64,000 nucleotides of DNA from CALDTK01 sp965215215 (GCA_965215215.1 OZ244043.1:2046001-2110000), one strand, 5' to 3'. Shown: positions 7,844 through 16,452, counted from the first letter of the stretch. Notes: a model not told the origin generated them from the letters alone. Program-made: numbers and translations.

Positions 7844-8559
7844 GTAAGGCATCGGAGACCTTTGAGCAGCCTTACGGCAAAACCCTTCTCCGGTACACGA
7901 TACACCGCAGCGAGCGCGAGAGCCTACGCATCAGCGTGCATCCCGATCGGCGGATCGAAGTCCACGCACCGTCCTGGGCGACGGACGACGAATTGGCGAA
8001 GCGCGTGCACCGACGGGCCTCGTGGATCAAACGCCAACTTGACTTCTTCCTCTCGTTCGAGCCGCGTCACGAACTCAAAGAGTACGTCCCCGGTGAATCG
8101 CACCGCTACCTAGGGCGCCGCTATCGTATCCGTTGGCTGCTCGGTCCAAAAGGAGCATCTCCCGCCTGCCGCTTACGCGGGGCCTACTTCGAGGTATCGG
8201 CTACAGATCGCACGAGCATCCAACCGGCCGTCGAGCAGTGGTTTGCCGATCGCGCTCAAGTAAAGCTGCCTGAGATTGCTGCGCCGTGGATCAAGCAATT
8301 TGAAGAACTGCATAATGTGCAGCCAAAACAACTCATCGTACGTTCGCTTAGCGTGCGCTGGGGCAGTTGCACCCCAAGTGGCCGCATCACCCTCAACCTG
8401 GAGCTCATTCGCCACGCCCATTTGAGTATCGAGTACGTCGTCGTCCACGAGTTGTGTCACTTGGTTGAGCCCAACCACACGAAGGCTTTTTGGATACTGC
8501 TGAAGAGGACGCTACCGGACTGGGAGGCGAGGAAGAGGGGGCTGGAGCGGAGTGTGTAA
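7834..8559 (+). CDS. YgjP-like (DUF45, M48-type) zinc metallopeptidase
   Basis: A 241-residue protein with the YgjP/SprT-like arrangement: an N-terminal beta-rich region (RESLRISVHPDRRIEVHAP), LSVRWGSCTPSGRITLNLEL, then the zinc site VVHELCHLVEPNHTKAFW with HELCH at residues 205-209 and a third His in EPNH at 215. GTG 7834 (or GTG 7840) lies inside the last codons of hsdR, so the two are translationally coupled. YgjP-like genes often follow hsdR in type I loci; the reason is unknown. It may process a component of the system or be a passenger. Family call is confident; function is inference. Confidence 0.9.
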   Translation: MVVSKASETFEQPYGKTLLRYTIHRSERESLRISVHPDRRIEVHAPSWATDDELAKRVHRRASWIKRQLDFFLSFEPRHELKEYVPGESHRYLGRRYRIRWLLGPKGASPACRLRGAYFEVSATDRTSIQPAVEQWFADRAQVKLPEIAAPWIKQFEELHNVQPKQLIVRSLSVRWGSCTPSGRITLNLELIRHAHLSIEYVVVHELCHLVEPNHTKAFWILLKRTLPDWEARKRGLERSV

Positions 8560-8765
8560 GCGTTTGTCCTTGGCGGAGTAACGAGCGTTGAAGTGTCATT
8601 TTACGAAGTCGGCCCCCTTGCGGTGGCAGGGTGGGTCGGCTTATGCATTGTGTCGGAGTGGGGACTCGACGACGCCGCCGGCTAAGTCAACAACCGGCGG
8701 GCAATCCACGCAAGCCACGTGCTCGCCTTCGCAGATGAATATAATCAAACCTTTGTGCGGTAGGA

Positions 8766-9018
8766 TTAACATGAGGATGAGACGGCGTTATTCTCGCCGA
8801 GGAACCCGCCGTGCGCGTGATCGTGGTCAGCGTGCTCGTCGTGCGCCGCAGGTGATGGCGTGGGCGAGGCGCGCCGCAGATCGGTAGCGTCTACGGCGGT
8901 CAGGACGCCCGCCTCGTCGATGCGCTGGGCGTCGTACCCGACGCGCGCCACGCCCGCCCCCGAGACCACCGCCTCGGTGATCCCCTCGGTCCGCGCGATC
9001 TGCGCGCCCGTCTGCCGG
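8766..9018 (-). pseudogene. Stub of a heavy-metal P1B-type ATPase (N-terminus)
   Basis: Directly behind the CDF gene, in a different frame, the minus strand reads QTGAQIARTEGITEAVVSGA, then VARVGYDAQRIDEAGVL, then a His-rich HDEHADHDHAHGGFLGEN before a stop at 8766-8768. This is the end of an HMA domain plus the His-rich linker and first residues before TM1 of Zn/Cd/Co ATPases. The about 600-residue membrane and catalytic part is missing, and there is no start of its own. It is a relic, probably from a deletion that joined it to the CDF gene. Confidence 0.6.
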
Positions 9019-9021
9019 GCG

Positions 9022-9846
9022 TTAGGCCCGCGACAAACGAAGGATCCGTACCGCCCCCCGCAGCACGATCACGAAGACGATGGCCCCGACCACCAGATCC
9101 GGCCACCGCACCCCGAGCACGTACACGAGCACGCCCGAGACGATGACGCCGCCGTTGATGACGATGTCGTTGGAGGTAAAGATCTGACTGGCCTGCATGT
9201 GGGCCTCCCCGCTGCGCTCGCGTTGCAACAGCCACAGACACACCGCATTAGCCACGAGCGCGAGGGCCGCCACGGCGATCATCGTCCGGAACTCAGGCAC
9301 TTCGCCACCGCCGAAGGTCCGCCGCAACACCTCCGCGAAGCCCAGTACCGCCAGCCCGAGCTGCAGGTAGCCACTGACGGCGGCCACGCGGGCCTTGCGC
9401 GCCGCGACGGCGCCAACGGCCAGGAGGCTAAGCGCGTACACCGAGGCATCGGCGAGCATGTCGAGCGAGTCTGCCACCAGGCCCATCGAGCCGGAGATCA
9501 GGCCGAAGACGGACTCGACGACGAAGAAGGCGGCATTGATGCCGAGTACCCACCGGAGCACCCGGCGCTGGCCGGCCTGCGTGGTGGATGCTTCTACGCT
9601 AGTTGGGTCTTCGGCGGCCCCGACCTCGCTCCCGATCAACTCCGCGCCGAGGTCGAGCGCGGAGAGGGCCGCGGTAATCGGCGCGACCTCGCCCGCGTGC
9701 ACCACCTCGAGCCGGCGGGCCGGAAGGTCGAAGGTTAGTTGCCGCACCTCAGGAATGGGCTCCAGGCGCATACGCACGAGCTGCTCCTCGGCGGAGCAGT
9801 CCATTTGGGCGACGCGGAAGGTGGATTTACGGGGGGCGGGCATCAC
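9022..9846 (-). CDS. Cation diffusion facilitator with N-terminal HMA-like domain
   Basis: A 274-residue inner-membrane protein. Residues 1-70 look like a heavy-metal-associated domain (STFRVAQMDCSAEEQLVRMR, with MDCSxEE in place of CxxC). About 90-270 is a CDF transporter: INAAFFVVESVFGLISGSMG, VADSLDMLADASVYALSLLA (the DxxxD metal site of TM2) and several further hydrophobic helices. CDF proteins export Zn, Co, Cd or Fe by proton antiport. No long cytoplasmic C-terminal domain remains. The HMA fusion and the ATPase stub behind it suggest a former metal-resistance locus. Start ATG 9846; ATG 9843 is also possible. Confidence 0.88.
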   Translation of the reverse strand: MMPAPRKSTFRVAQMDCSAEEQLVRMRLEPIPEVRQLTFDLPARRLEVVHAGEVAPITAALSALDLGAELIGSEVGAAEDPTSVEASTTQAGQRRVLRWVLGINAAFFVVESVFGLISGSMGLVADSLDMLADASVYALSLLAVGAVAARKARVAAVSGYLQLGLAVLGFAEVLRRTFGGGEVPEFRTMIAVAALALVANAVCLWLLQRERSGEAHMQASQIFTSNDIVINGGVIVSGVLVYVLGVRWPDLVVGAIVFVIVLRGAVRILRLSRA

Positions 9847-9851
9847 GCAGT

Positions 9852-10346
9852 TTATTGCACCAAATGCACGAGCGACACAAGCGTGCCCGCGGCATAAGTG
9901 CCGACGTGCAAAAGGTGTCGGGGTAAATTGAGTCTGAGGTAGCGTGCACGAGTCTTCGGGCAGAGATCGCTAGCGCTATCGACCTCGTGCTCCACGGATC
10001 GAAAGCCCGTCAGCGAGTGCGTGAGCACGAGCACCAACGGGGCCAGCACGGGCGCCAACGCTACGTAGGCCGGTGCCTTGCCCCGGAAGACTATGCCCGC
10101 CGCTACAGCTAGCGCACCCTGGGCAGACCAAACGCCTGTGTAGATGCCTACCGCCCGGGACCCGACCCGAAAGCCGACGTAGTAGTCGCGCAGTACCTCC
10201 GTCTAGTCGCGCCGCACAAGGTAGTCGAAGAAGCGCCCAAGTACTACGCGGTAAAGTCCAAATAATACGCAGTAAAAGAGCATCATCCTGCCGGCGAACG
10301 AGGTAGCGATCGCACACGCCAAACCTAAGAGCTCGGTTGCTTGCAT
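9852..10346 (-). pseudogene. Amber-interrupted membrane protein of unknown family
   Basis: One minus-strand frame runs from ATG 10346 to the stop at 9852, broken only by an in-frame TAG at 10203-10205. Before the break it reads ELLGLACAIATSFAGRMMLF and YRVVLGRFFDYLVRRD. After it come EVLRDYYVGFRVGSRAVGIY, YVALAPVLAPLVLVLTHSL and LLHVGTYAAGTLVSLVHLVQ. At least four hydrophobic helices are visible and the sense is continuous across the stop, so this is a single 164-codon gene with one nonsense mutation. No family recognised. Confidence 0.55.
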
Positions 10347-10499
10347 CTCGGGTGTAAGGTCAAGAGCCCACGGCGCAATCCTACCGCAAGCCGCCATTCT
10401 CGCAACTCGCACAGCGACCGCTTACGAGGGTTCCGATGGCGCTTACGCGAAAACTTGTCGGCACGGCAACCGGGGGCCGGACGTCCGGTACACACAGGA

Positions 10500-10715
10500 G
10501 GCGCCCTTCGTAACGGCGCGCATGCCCGCGAGCACCTCATCGATGAAGGTGACGGCCGTGCAGCCGCCCCCGGTAGCGCCGGGCCGCACGCGCTCGAACC
10601 CGAGGTGTCTTTGTCGGCCATCCACTGCCACTTGTTTTGCGAAAGCGCCAGAACCTCGAGGGCGTCCCCGCTGAAGGCGAAGCAGACGATCTGCTCCGCG
10701 GGCGCCGCGGCGTGC
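10500..10715 (-). pseudogene. Remnant of a paralogue of the 13-kb cupin/NTF2 gene
   Basis: Bases 10600-10713 match the antisense of the cupin gene at about 13000-13194, including GTCGGCCATCCACTGCCACT and CTGCTCCGCGGGCGCCGCGG. The piece equivalent to 13070-13139 is deleted. The match stops abruptly at about 10714, where an SMP-30-like remnant on the other strand begins. Bases 10500-10595 code on the minus strand for an unidentified piece (GCTAVTFIDEVLAGMRAV). There is no complete frame. Confidence 0.65.
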
Positions 10716-10975
10716 CCTCACCCTGCTTCTCTCCCTCGCGTGCGCAAGCGCCGCTTCCGCGCAAAACCCGTACACCGTCGGCGAGCCCCTCGGCGTCACC
10801 ACCCCCGCGGGCGATTTCGCCGCCATGTCCGACAACGTTACCGTGTACGGGGGCGTCGCTTCGGCGGAGTCTTGCGTCTACGACACCGCCCGCCGGCTCA
10901 TCCTGCTGCCCAACCAGGGCGTCCGCTCCCCCGTGCAGGTCAACGACGCGTGGGGGTCGGTGCTCCACATGACTA
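10716..10975 (+). pseudogene. 5' fragment of an SMP-30-like secreted protein
   Basis: The plus strand reads ALTLLLSLACASAASAQ (signal peptide), then GEPLGVTTPAGDF, MSDNVTVYGGVASAESCVYD and PVQVNDAWGSVLH. This aligns with the first about 100 residues of the intact protein at 18008-19042 (MSANVSVYGGIVSAESCVYD, QANDAWVSIL). Homology ends near 10968 and the rest of the beta-propeller is missing. It is joined at about 10715 to an antisense cupin remnant, so the two neighbouring paralogue fragments are fused into one scar. Confidence 0.7.
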
Positions 10976-11040
10976 TGCGTAGCCCTCGCTCGTTGGCCGT
11001 CTCAATAAAGGCGCGAACCTCCGACGCCCATGTCATCCCA

Positions 11041-11271
11041 TCAGACAAAGCCGGTAGCGTCTGCACGCGGTTGTCCCGGAGATCGCTTTGCGGCGGGGCG
11101 CTCCAGAACTAAATTCTCCCCGTAGTCCCGTGGGACACTCGAAGGGTACTCCCTCAAGATTCGGCTAGACAGCGCGAGGAACTCCTCGAAGCGCTCGTAG
11201 CCCGATAGCGTCAGGAACGCCGCTTCGCGCTCGCGATTGGACTCGGCCTTGGTGTTGAAGCGGACTTTCAT
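11041..11271 (-). CDS. Small helical protein of unknown function
   Basis: From ATG 11271 the protein begins MKVRFNTKAESNREREAAFL and continues LSGYERFEEFLALSSRILRE, a compact charged helical protein of a type common in Bacteroidota next to nucleotidyltransferase-like genes. After about residue 50 (YGENLVLERP) the frame turns basic and proline-rich. The adjacent frame continues with sense-like VQTLPALSDGMTWASEVRAF and FIETANERGLRIVMW down to about 10970. A frameshift may therefore separate this gene from its own or a second gene's remainder. No function assigned. Confidence 0.45.
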   Translation of the reverse strand: MKVRFNTKAESNREREAAFLTLSGYERFEEFLALSSRILREYPSSVPRDYGENLVLERPAAKRSPGQPRADATGFV

Positions 11272-11462
11272 GAGGGTGGTGTGGCGGCTGTACCGCATCG
11301 CAAAGATGCGGCCGGCCAGCCACAGCACATCATACGGCCTACCGCTCAGCCTATTGCCTTATGCCGTTTGTGACGTGAAGCCCCCGTCGTAACGAGTTCA
11401 CTAGCCCAGGAAGGGTGCAAATCGAACACCCGCTGTTCGATTTGCACCCGCTCGCCAACCCC

Positions 11463-12326
11463 CTACTCCGTCATCTCCGCCGCCTCGCGCTCATGGCTGA
11501 GCTGAAGCACGCCTTCGGGCTGCTGCGCCATCTCATCCGGGGTCTGCTCCCCAATATTCCCGTGCGCGATCGTGATCCCGCCGTCGGCGAGCAGAAGCGC
11601 ACCCGTTACGTAGCTCGCCTCGTCGCTCGCGAGGAAGGCGTAGACGTTGGCCATCTCCTCGGTGGTGCCGCGGCGGGCCATCGGCGTCGCCTTAACCACC
11701 ATCTTCTGGGTCTGCTGATCCATGGCGCCGATCTCGGCGCGGGTCATCTGCGTGTCGATCGGGCCGGGGCACACGGCGTTGGCGCGGACGCCGTGCTTGG
11801 CCTGCTCCACGGCGAGGCCCTTAGTGAAGGCGTGGATCCACGCCTTGGACGCGCCGTAGGCGGTGAAGTTGGGCGCGCCGTTCCAGCCGGCCTCCGAGCC
11901 GGCGTTAACGATGTTGCCGCGCGAGGCCTGGAGGGCCGGGAGCGCCGCGCGGGTCATGAGGAAGGTCGCGCGGCAGTTGACGCGGAAGATCTCATCGGCG
12001 GTGTCGATGTCGTACTCCTCGGTCGGCTTGAGGGCGGGGATGATGCCGGCGTTGTTGACGAGGACGTCGAGCTTGTCGAAGGCCTCGAGCGCGGCGCTGA
12101 CGCAGGCCTTGGACTGTTCTACCTCGGAGAGGTCGCCGGCGAAAGTGGCGACTTTAACGTCGGGGTACTGCGCGCGGATGGCCCGCGCGACGTCCTCGAG
12201 TGGATCGGTCGGCAGACCGGCGATGAGGACGTCGGCGCCCTCGCGGGCGAACTTGTGCGAGATGGCCTCGCCGATGCCCTCGGCGCCGCCGGTGACGATG
12301 GCGGATTTGTTGAGTAGACGCTTCAT
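11463..12326 (-). CDS. SDR-family NAD(P)-dependent oxidoreductase
   Basis: A 287-residue classical short-chain dehydrogenase. The cofactor motif is IVTGGAEGIGEA (TGxxxGxG) near residues 9-19, followed by VNNAG, the catalytic Ser region IVNAGSEAG and YGASK (Tyr and Lys of the YxxxK motif), then CPGPIDTQM and the C-terminal VTGALLLADGG. Start ATG 12326 gives MKRLLNKSAIVTGG; the upstream in-frame extension has no family sense. The last 35 residues after the usual SDR end are a polar tail (QQPEGVLQLSHEREAA). Substrate unknown. It reads in the same direction as the cupin gene but 375 bases apart. Confidence 0.93.
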   Translation of the reverse strand: MKRLLNKSAIVTGGAEGIGEAISHKFAREGADVLIAGLPTDPLEDVARAIRAQYPDVKVATFAGDLSEVEQSKACVSAALEAFDKLDVLVNNAGIIPALKPTEEYDIDTADEIFRVNCRATFLMTRAALPALQASRGNIVNAGSEAGWNGAPNFTAYGASKAWIHAFTKGLAVEQAKHGVRANAVCPGPIDTQMTRAEIGAMDQQTQKMVVKATPMARRGTTEEMANVYAFLASDEASYVTGALLLADGGITIAHGNIGEQTPDEMAQQPEGVLQLSHEREAAEMTE

Positions 12327-12701
12327 GGGGGGGTGGGTTTGTGAAATTTGGTTGCCTTGGTAAGGACGCAAATGGGGGGGGCGGTGTTCGCGATAACACT
12401 AAGAACACGCGTGCGCCAACGCACCACCGCGCGTCCGCTCGCACACGCCAGCGTACAGCGTGTTACCATTTGACCGCCCCAAGCCCTACCCCGCACGATC
12501 CGCTTCCGTGCCCTCGTCAATGCCGCCGCCCCCGCTGGTCTGCCAGCCGTCCTCGTCGGGGATGCCGTCGAGCTTGATGCGCGCCTCGAGGTAGCGGGCC
12601 GTGAGCTGGGGGTGGGGTAGGGGGCTTGCGCCAAAACCAGTGGTGGGTTTTGCGCAAGCGTAACCGGTAGAAACCCGAGGTAAGTGCCGCGTGCATCCCC
12701 C
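12327..12701. other. Intergenic region with a G-run and an inverted motif pair
   Basis: No convincing gene. It contains a G-run (12374-12381) and, at 12623-12660, two facing copies of the dispersed motif. The rest shows no coding sense on either strand. Confidence 0.5.
12623..12660. repeat. Facing pair of the dispersed motif
   Basis: GGCTTGCGCCAAAACC (12623-12638) and GGTTTTGCGCAAGCG (12646-12660) are inverted copies separated by 7 bases. Together they form a hairpin of about 15 bp just downstream of the cupin gene (which ends at 12702 on the minus strand), where it could act as a terminator. Confidence 0.75.
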
Positions 12702-13580
12702 TCATCGCTCCAGCAGCTTCGTGAACGCCATCGACGCCAGGCGCCAATCCCCGCCACCGCGCTGGTACACCTCCGTGACCGTGAAGGGATTGGTGACTTC
12801 GTTGCCGCCGACCAACGCCAGCAGCGTGATGCGGTTGTAGACGATCGCGAGATCGCCCAGGACATCCGCGTAGGCCTCGTGCACCTCGGCGCGCTTGTAG
12901 TGGATGCCGCCGGAGCCGATGACATCGAGCTCGCGGGCCGTGCCCCAGGTGCCGCCCATGTGCGTGAAGCGGGCGGCGGGGTCGAAGAGTTGGGATAGCC
13001 GCGCGGTGTCTTTGTCGGCCATCCACTGCCACTTGTTTTGCGAGAGCGCGAGGACGTCGAGGGAGTCGCGGTGCGTGAGGTAGTCGACCGGCGTGGCGGC
13101 GTAAGCCTCGTCGGTCACGGGCTCGAACCACTCCGTCGGGGCGTCCCCGCTGAAGGCGAGGTAGACGGTCTGCTCCGCGGGCGCCGCGGCGTGCCAGTGC
13201 GACACGCCGGGTGCACACTCCACCAGGGCCCCGGGGCGCATGAGCTGTAGCGGTCCGCCCCGCTCCTGGTAGTAGCCCCTGCCCCCGACGAAGAGGAGGC
13301 GCTGGCCCTCGGGGTGCTGGTGCCAGTTGAGCCGCGCCCCGGGCGCCATCGTGACGGCGGCCATGGCGTAGGGGAAGGTGTCAGTGCCGGCGGCAAGGCT
13401 CTCGAGCCAGACGTCGCCGGTGTGGTGGCGGTTGGGCACTTTTACCCCTTTGCTTGCGCGATCCTTCGGATTCGGGAAAACTTGCGTGACGTCCTGCGCG
13501 AGCCCGGTGGCGGCGGCAGCGAGGAAGGCGGCGGTGAGGAGGGGTTTTGGCGAAAGCCTAGCCAGGGGGGAGCAGGACAT
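12702..13580 (-). CDS. Secreted cupin plus NTF2-like (DUF4440) protein
   Basis: A 292-residue protein. Signal peptide residues 1-28 (LLTAAFLAAAATGLAQ). A cupin domain lies at about 60-155, with metal-site features LNWHQHPEGQRLLFV, a GxGYYQ strand and GVSHWHAAAP. A C-terminal NTF2/SnoaL-like domain at about 175-292 has QWMADKDTARLSQLFDPAA, FTHMGGTWGTARELDV and VTEVYQRGGGDWRLASM. The fold pair suggests binding of a small carboxylate or sugar-like ligand, but substrate is unknown. The signal peptide codons include a dispersed motif copy (13543-13558). The promoter region is shared with the AKR gene at 20305 and it is divergent from an AraC regulator, its likely controller. Confidence 0.88.
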   Translation of the reverse strand: MSCSPLARLSPKPLLTAAFLAAAATGLAQDVTQVFPNPKDRASKGVKVPNRHHTGDVWLESLAAGTDTFPYAMAAVTMAPGARLNWHQHPEGQRLLFVGGRGYYQERGGPLQLMRPGALVECAPGVSHWHAAAPAEQTVYLAFSGDAPTEWFEPVTDEAYAATPVDYLTHRDSLDVLALSQNKWQWMADKDTARLSQLFDPAARFTHMGGTWGTARELDVIGSGGIHYKRAEVHEAYADVLGDLAIVYNRITLLALVGGNEVTNPFTVTEVYQRGGGDWRLASMAFTKLLER

Positions 13581-13604
13581 GACGGCGGGTAAGTGACGGG
13601 ATGG

Positions 13605-13672
13605 CAAACCTACCCGCAGCCTTGGCCCTTTTCCTACCTCAACTACCGACGTACCAACCCGCAACACGGAAA
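13605..13672 (-). promoter_or_regulatory. Promoter with TAGGTTTG box, duplicated upstream of the AKR gene
   Basis: On the minus strand TAGGTTTG (13612-13605) is a perfect match to the Bacteroidota -7 element TAnnTTTG, 24 bases before the cupin start. The surrounding about 68 bases align at roughly 80% with 20330-20398, which has the same spacing to the AKR start. Shared blocks include CTACCTCAACTAC/CTACCCCAACTAC and ACCCGCAnCAC. Two genes with the same upstream region are probably co-regulated. Confidence 0.65.
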
Positions 13673-13754
13673 GTCCCCGAGGCTTGCGCTTCGTTGAGTT
13701 CATCGCCACGTACTTCGATCCGCAGATCTGAAATCACCTCCACGCCTCTCCGCC

Positions 13755-14696
13755 ATGCCCGACGTCTACCACATCCGCCAGGTCGCCGACTACAACCGCC
13801 TCCGCGGAGCAGCGACGCGCCACCCCCTCGTGAGCGTCATCGACTTTGCCGAGCTAGGGCCGCGCCCGGGGCCACCCGCGCCGCCCTTCGACGCGATGCA
13901 CTTCGGCTGTTACGCCGTCTACCTCAAGCAGGGCGCGCAGTGCGAGCTGCGCTACGGGCGCCGCGCCTACGACTTCCAGGACGGGACCCTCGTATTCTTG
14001 TCGCCTGGCCAGACCGTCCACGTCGATCGGGTCGCGGCGGCCACCCCGCCCACGAGCGGGCACGCCCTCCTGTTCCACCCCGACTTGCTCGCGGGCACGG
14101 CACTGGCCAACGGTATCCACGACTACCGGTTTTTCTCCTACGAGGCGGCCGAGGGCCTGCACGTTTCGGATAGGGAGCGCGCAACGGTGGTCGATTGCTT
14201 CGGGAAGATCGGCGCGGAAGCCTCGACTAACATCGACCAACACTCCCGCCGCCTTATCGTCTCTACGCTCCAGTTGCTACTCGACTATTGCCAGCGCTTC
14301 TACGGCCGGCAGTTTCAGACCCGCTTTCGCGAAAACGCGGATGTCGTCACGCGCTTCGAGGCGCTCCTTAGCGACTTCTTCGCCTCCGAACGCCCGCGCG
14401 CGGAGGGCATCCCCACGGTGGGCCACTTCGCCGCCGAACTTAACCTCTCCAGCAATTACTTCGGCGATCTGGTACGCGAGCAAGTCGGCCGCTCCCCGCG
14501 CGACCTGATCCAGGACCGCGTCGTCGAGCTGGCGCGGCAGCGGCTGGCTGTCGGCGAGGAAAGTGTGAGCGAGGTAGCGTACGCGCTGGGCTTCAAGCAC
14601 CCGCAACACTTCTCGCGACTGTTCCGCAGACGGGTAGGAATGGCGCCGGGGGCGTGGCGGGTGCGCCAATCGTCGAGCCGATCGCCCGAACCGTAG
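13755..14696 (+). CDS. AraC-family transcriptional regulator
   Basis: A 313-residue regulator. The N-terminal about 190 residues form a cupin-like sensing domain (GQTVHVDRVAA, HALLFHPDLLAGTAL). The C-terminal AraC domain, about 215-310, has two helix-turn-helix motifs: NLSSNYFGDLVREQVGRSPR and the second with SVSEVAYALGFKHPQHFSRL and FRRRVGMAPGAWR. It is transcribed away from the cupin gene, with 174 bases between starts, so it probably controls that promoter and perhaps the similar one at 20330. Intact and of normal length. Confidence 0.93.
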   Translation: MPDVYHIRQVADYNRLRGAATRHPLVSVIDFAELGPRPGPPAPPFDAMHFGCYAVYLKQGAQCELRYGRRAYDFQDGTLVFLSPGQTVHVDRVAAATPPTSGHALLFHPDLLAGTALANGIHDYRFFSYEAAEGLHVSDRERATVVDCFGKIGAEASTNIDQHSRRLIVSTLQLLLDYCQRFYGRQFQTRFRENADVVTRFEALLSDFFASERPRAEGIPTVGHFAAELNLSSNYFGDLVREQVGRSPRDLIQDRVVELARQRLAVGEESVSEVAYALGFKHPQHFSRLFRRRVGMAPGAWRVRQSSSRSPEP

Positions 14697-14808
14697 ATCG
14701 GCGCCCCCGCGAGCCCCGGTGCCATTCCCACCCGCACGCCCTGCATGTCCGACCTCCACCGACGCCGCCGCAAACCCCGGAGGTCATCGCCAAACTCGCC
14801 GGACTCAT

Positions 14809-15111
14809 GCGCTGCTCCTCACCTCGAACCGGGCGGGGCGCTTGTATAATGGCGTGGCGGCTTTGGCGTTCCTCAAGGCCCGCGAGGTGGACGTGCTCTT
14901 CCTCGACGTGCAGATGCCCGAGCTCACGGGCGTCGATCTGCTGCGCGTTCTCGAGCGCCGCCCGGCCGTCATCCTCACGACAGCTTATTCGGAGTACGCC
15001 GTGGAGGGCTACGCGCTCGACGTGACCGACTACCTCCTCAAGTCCATCACGTTCGAGCGCTTCCTGGCGGCCGTGGAGCGCGTCGGGGAGCGTGTCCGAG
15101 AAACCGGTATG
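14809..15111 (+). pseudogene. Response-regulator receiver fragment (LytTR type)
   Basis: The plus strand encodes GVAALAFLKAREVDVLFLDV, QMPELTGVDLLRVLERRPAV, ILTTAYSEYAVEGYALDVTD and YLLKSITFERFLAAVERVGE. This is the phospho-acceptor Asp (FLDVQMPELTG) and alpha4-alpha5 face of a LytTR response regulator. The first about 30 residues with the acidic pair and the whole LytTR DNA-binding domain are missing, and the usual KP dipeptide is KS. It is a relic. No histidine kinase gene lies nearby. Confidence 0.7.
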
Positions 15112-15157
15112 GACGCCCCCGCCGAAGCTATTCCTAGCATCCTTGCCGCACCCCGCC

Positions 15158-16024
15158 TCAGCGGTGGTCGTGCAACCCAATTTGACGATGCATCCGGAGC
15201 TGTCCGTCCTCGCCGCGTCGCCAGAAATGGATCCCCTTTCCGGTCGTGAATCCGTCGAGATCCGGAAGCGCCCACCTTACGTCGAAGCAACCGAATTCTA
15301 TGAGGTAGGCCCCGGCGCGTATGAAGTCGTACGACCAGACGTCAATCTCGTTTATCGTGACCTCGCCGCTGTTGTACGCGATCAAGTACGGTTCCAGCGC
15401 AGCCCTGCCGTGCTGTGCGGTATCGGCGAAGGGGTAGAAGGTCGCGTCGTCGGTGAAGAACCGCGCCCGCAGGACGCCGTCGCGCCGGCGGACACCCTCT
15501 TCCATCAAGGCATTGTACGCATCGAACTCGAGCGTCGACCGTCTCGACCGCTCGACGGTATCCAGTCCGTCGACTAGCAAGAGGGGCGGGTCTTCAATGG
15601 GGGAGAAGAACCCGAACGCCTCCGCGGCGAGCGTCGCGCGCTCAGTACCGGCCCGCCAAACCCGGAACGACTTTCCCCGCAGATCTTGGCCGGGGAGCTG
15701 TCCCGCGAACTCGCCGATCTACAAGACCACGCTGTCCATGTCGTGCCACTCTGTGGTCCGGTCGCCGGATCGCCGCAGCCCGCCGTCTCCGTAGACTTTT
15801 GCTACGTACCGCGCTGCGTCATCTCGCCCGCGAATCACCGGCTGGTACTCCGGCAGTAGGATAATGTCCTCGGCGTAGTAGTCCGTAGCGCTCGCCGGAG
15901 ACGCCGCTAGGGTCTGACTGGCCGCCATGACGTGTTGCAGTAAGCTCGGCTCGTTCTGACTCAGCAAGTCTGCAGCGTTAATGAGCGGGAGGGAAGCGGC
16001 GACGAAACAGCGATACCAGGTCAT
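15158..16024 (-). pseudogene. Amber-interrupted secreted protein with two NTF2-like domains
   Basis: A single minus-strand frame of 288 codons is interrupted only by TAG at 15719-15721. The first domain contains TDYYAEDIILLPEYQPVIRG and RDDAARYVAKVYGDG. After the stop the frame continues IGEFAGQLPGQDLRGKSFRV and GFFSPIEDPPLLLVDG. The second domain has RARFFTDDATFYPFADTAQH and TINEIDVWSYDFIRAGAYLI. Both match SnoaL/DUF4440-type folds. The N-terminus may be a weak signal peptide. Sense continues across the stop, so this is one gene with a single nonsense change. Confidence 0.6.
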
Positions 16025-16051
16025 ACGACGGCGAACGCTTCTCTCCCCCGG

Positions 16052-16452
16052 CTATTCTTCGCTCGCGGACGATTGCGCGCCTACCACCGGCCGAGATCTA
16101 CTACCGGCAGCGGTCCGCGAGGCCGGCCCACCTATCGCTACGCTAGCGTTAACTGCGGCACCACTACCTCCTCGGGGTGGTCCCAAGTTCGGGTTGGGGG
16201 GGGGTGCCTTCCCGCCGTCGAGGACGTTGAAGATGTCGTCGACGTAATAGTCCTCGGTGAGCAGTAGATATTCGTCTTGCGGGCACGGGCGCAAGCGTGG
16301 ATCGGTCGCCCACTCGGCTAAGGGGGCGCGGCCGAGGTGGACTCCCAGCTACTGGCGACGCGGCCCGGGTGCCCGGGGTACGTTGAAAGGCCCAAAGGCC
16401 AATCCCTGGTGGGATGCTTCGACACGCCCAACGTACCTACATGCTTGACGCG
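16052..16452 (-). pseudogene. Unidentified decayed coding fragment with in-frame TAG
   Basis: The minus strand reads GRVEASHQGLAFGPFNVPRA, then TAG at 16349-16351, then LGVHLGRAPLAEWATDPRLR, PQDEYLLLTEDYYVDDIFNV and a Gly/Pro-rich tail to 16052. The sense-like, non-repetitive composition on both sides of the stop suggests a former gene. I could not place the family and no start is visible. Confidence 0.35.

Noticed and set aside
8588..8887. 99-codon plus-strand frame after the YgjP gene
   Set aside because: Arg-rich without sense; the minus strand here carries the ATPase stub instead.
11415..12317. 300-codon plus-strand frame
   Set aside because: It is antisense to the SDR gene, low-complexity and has no recognisable motif.
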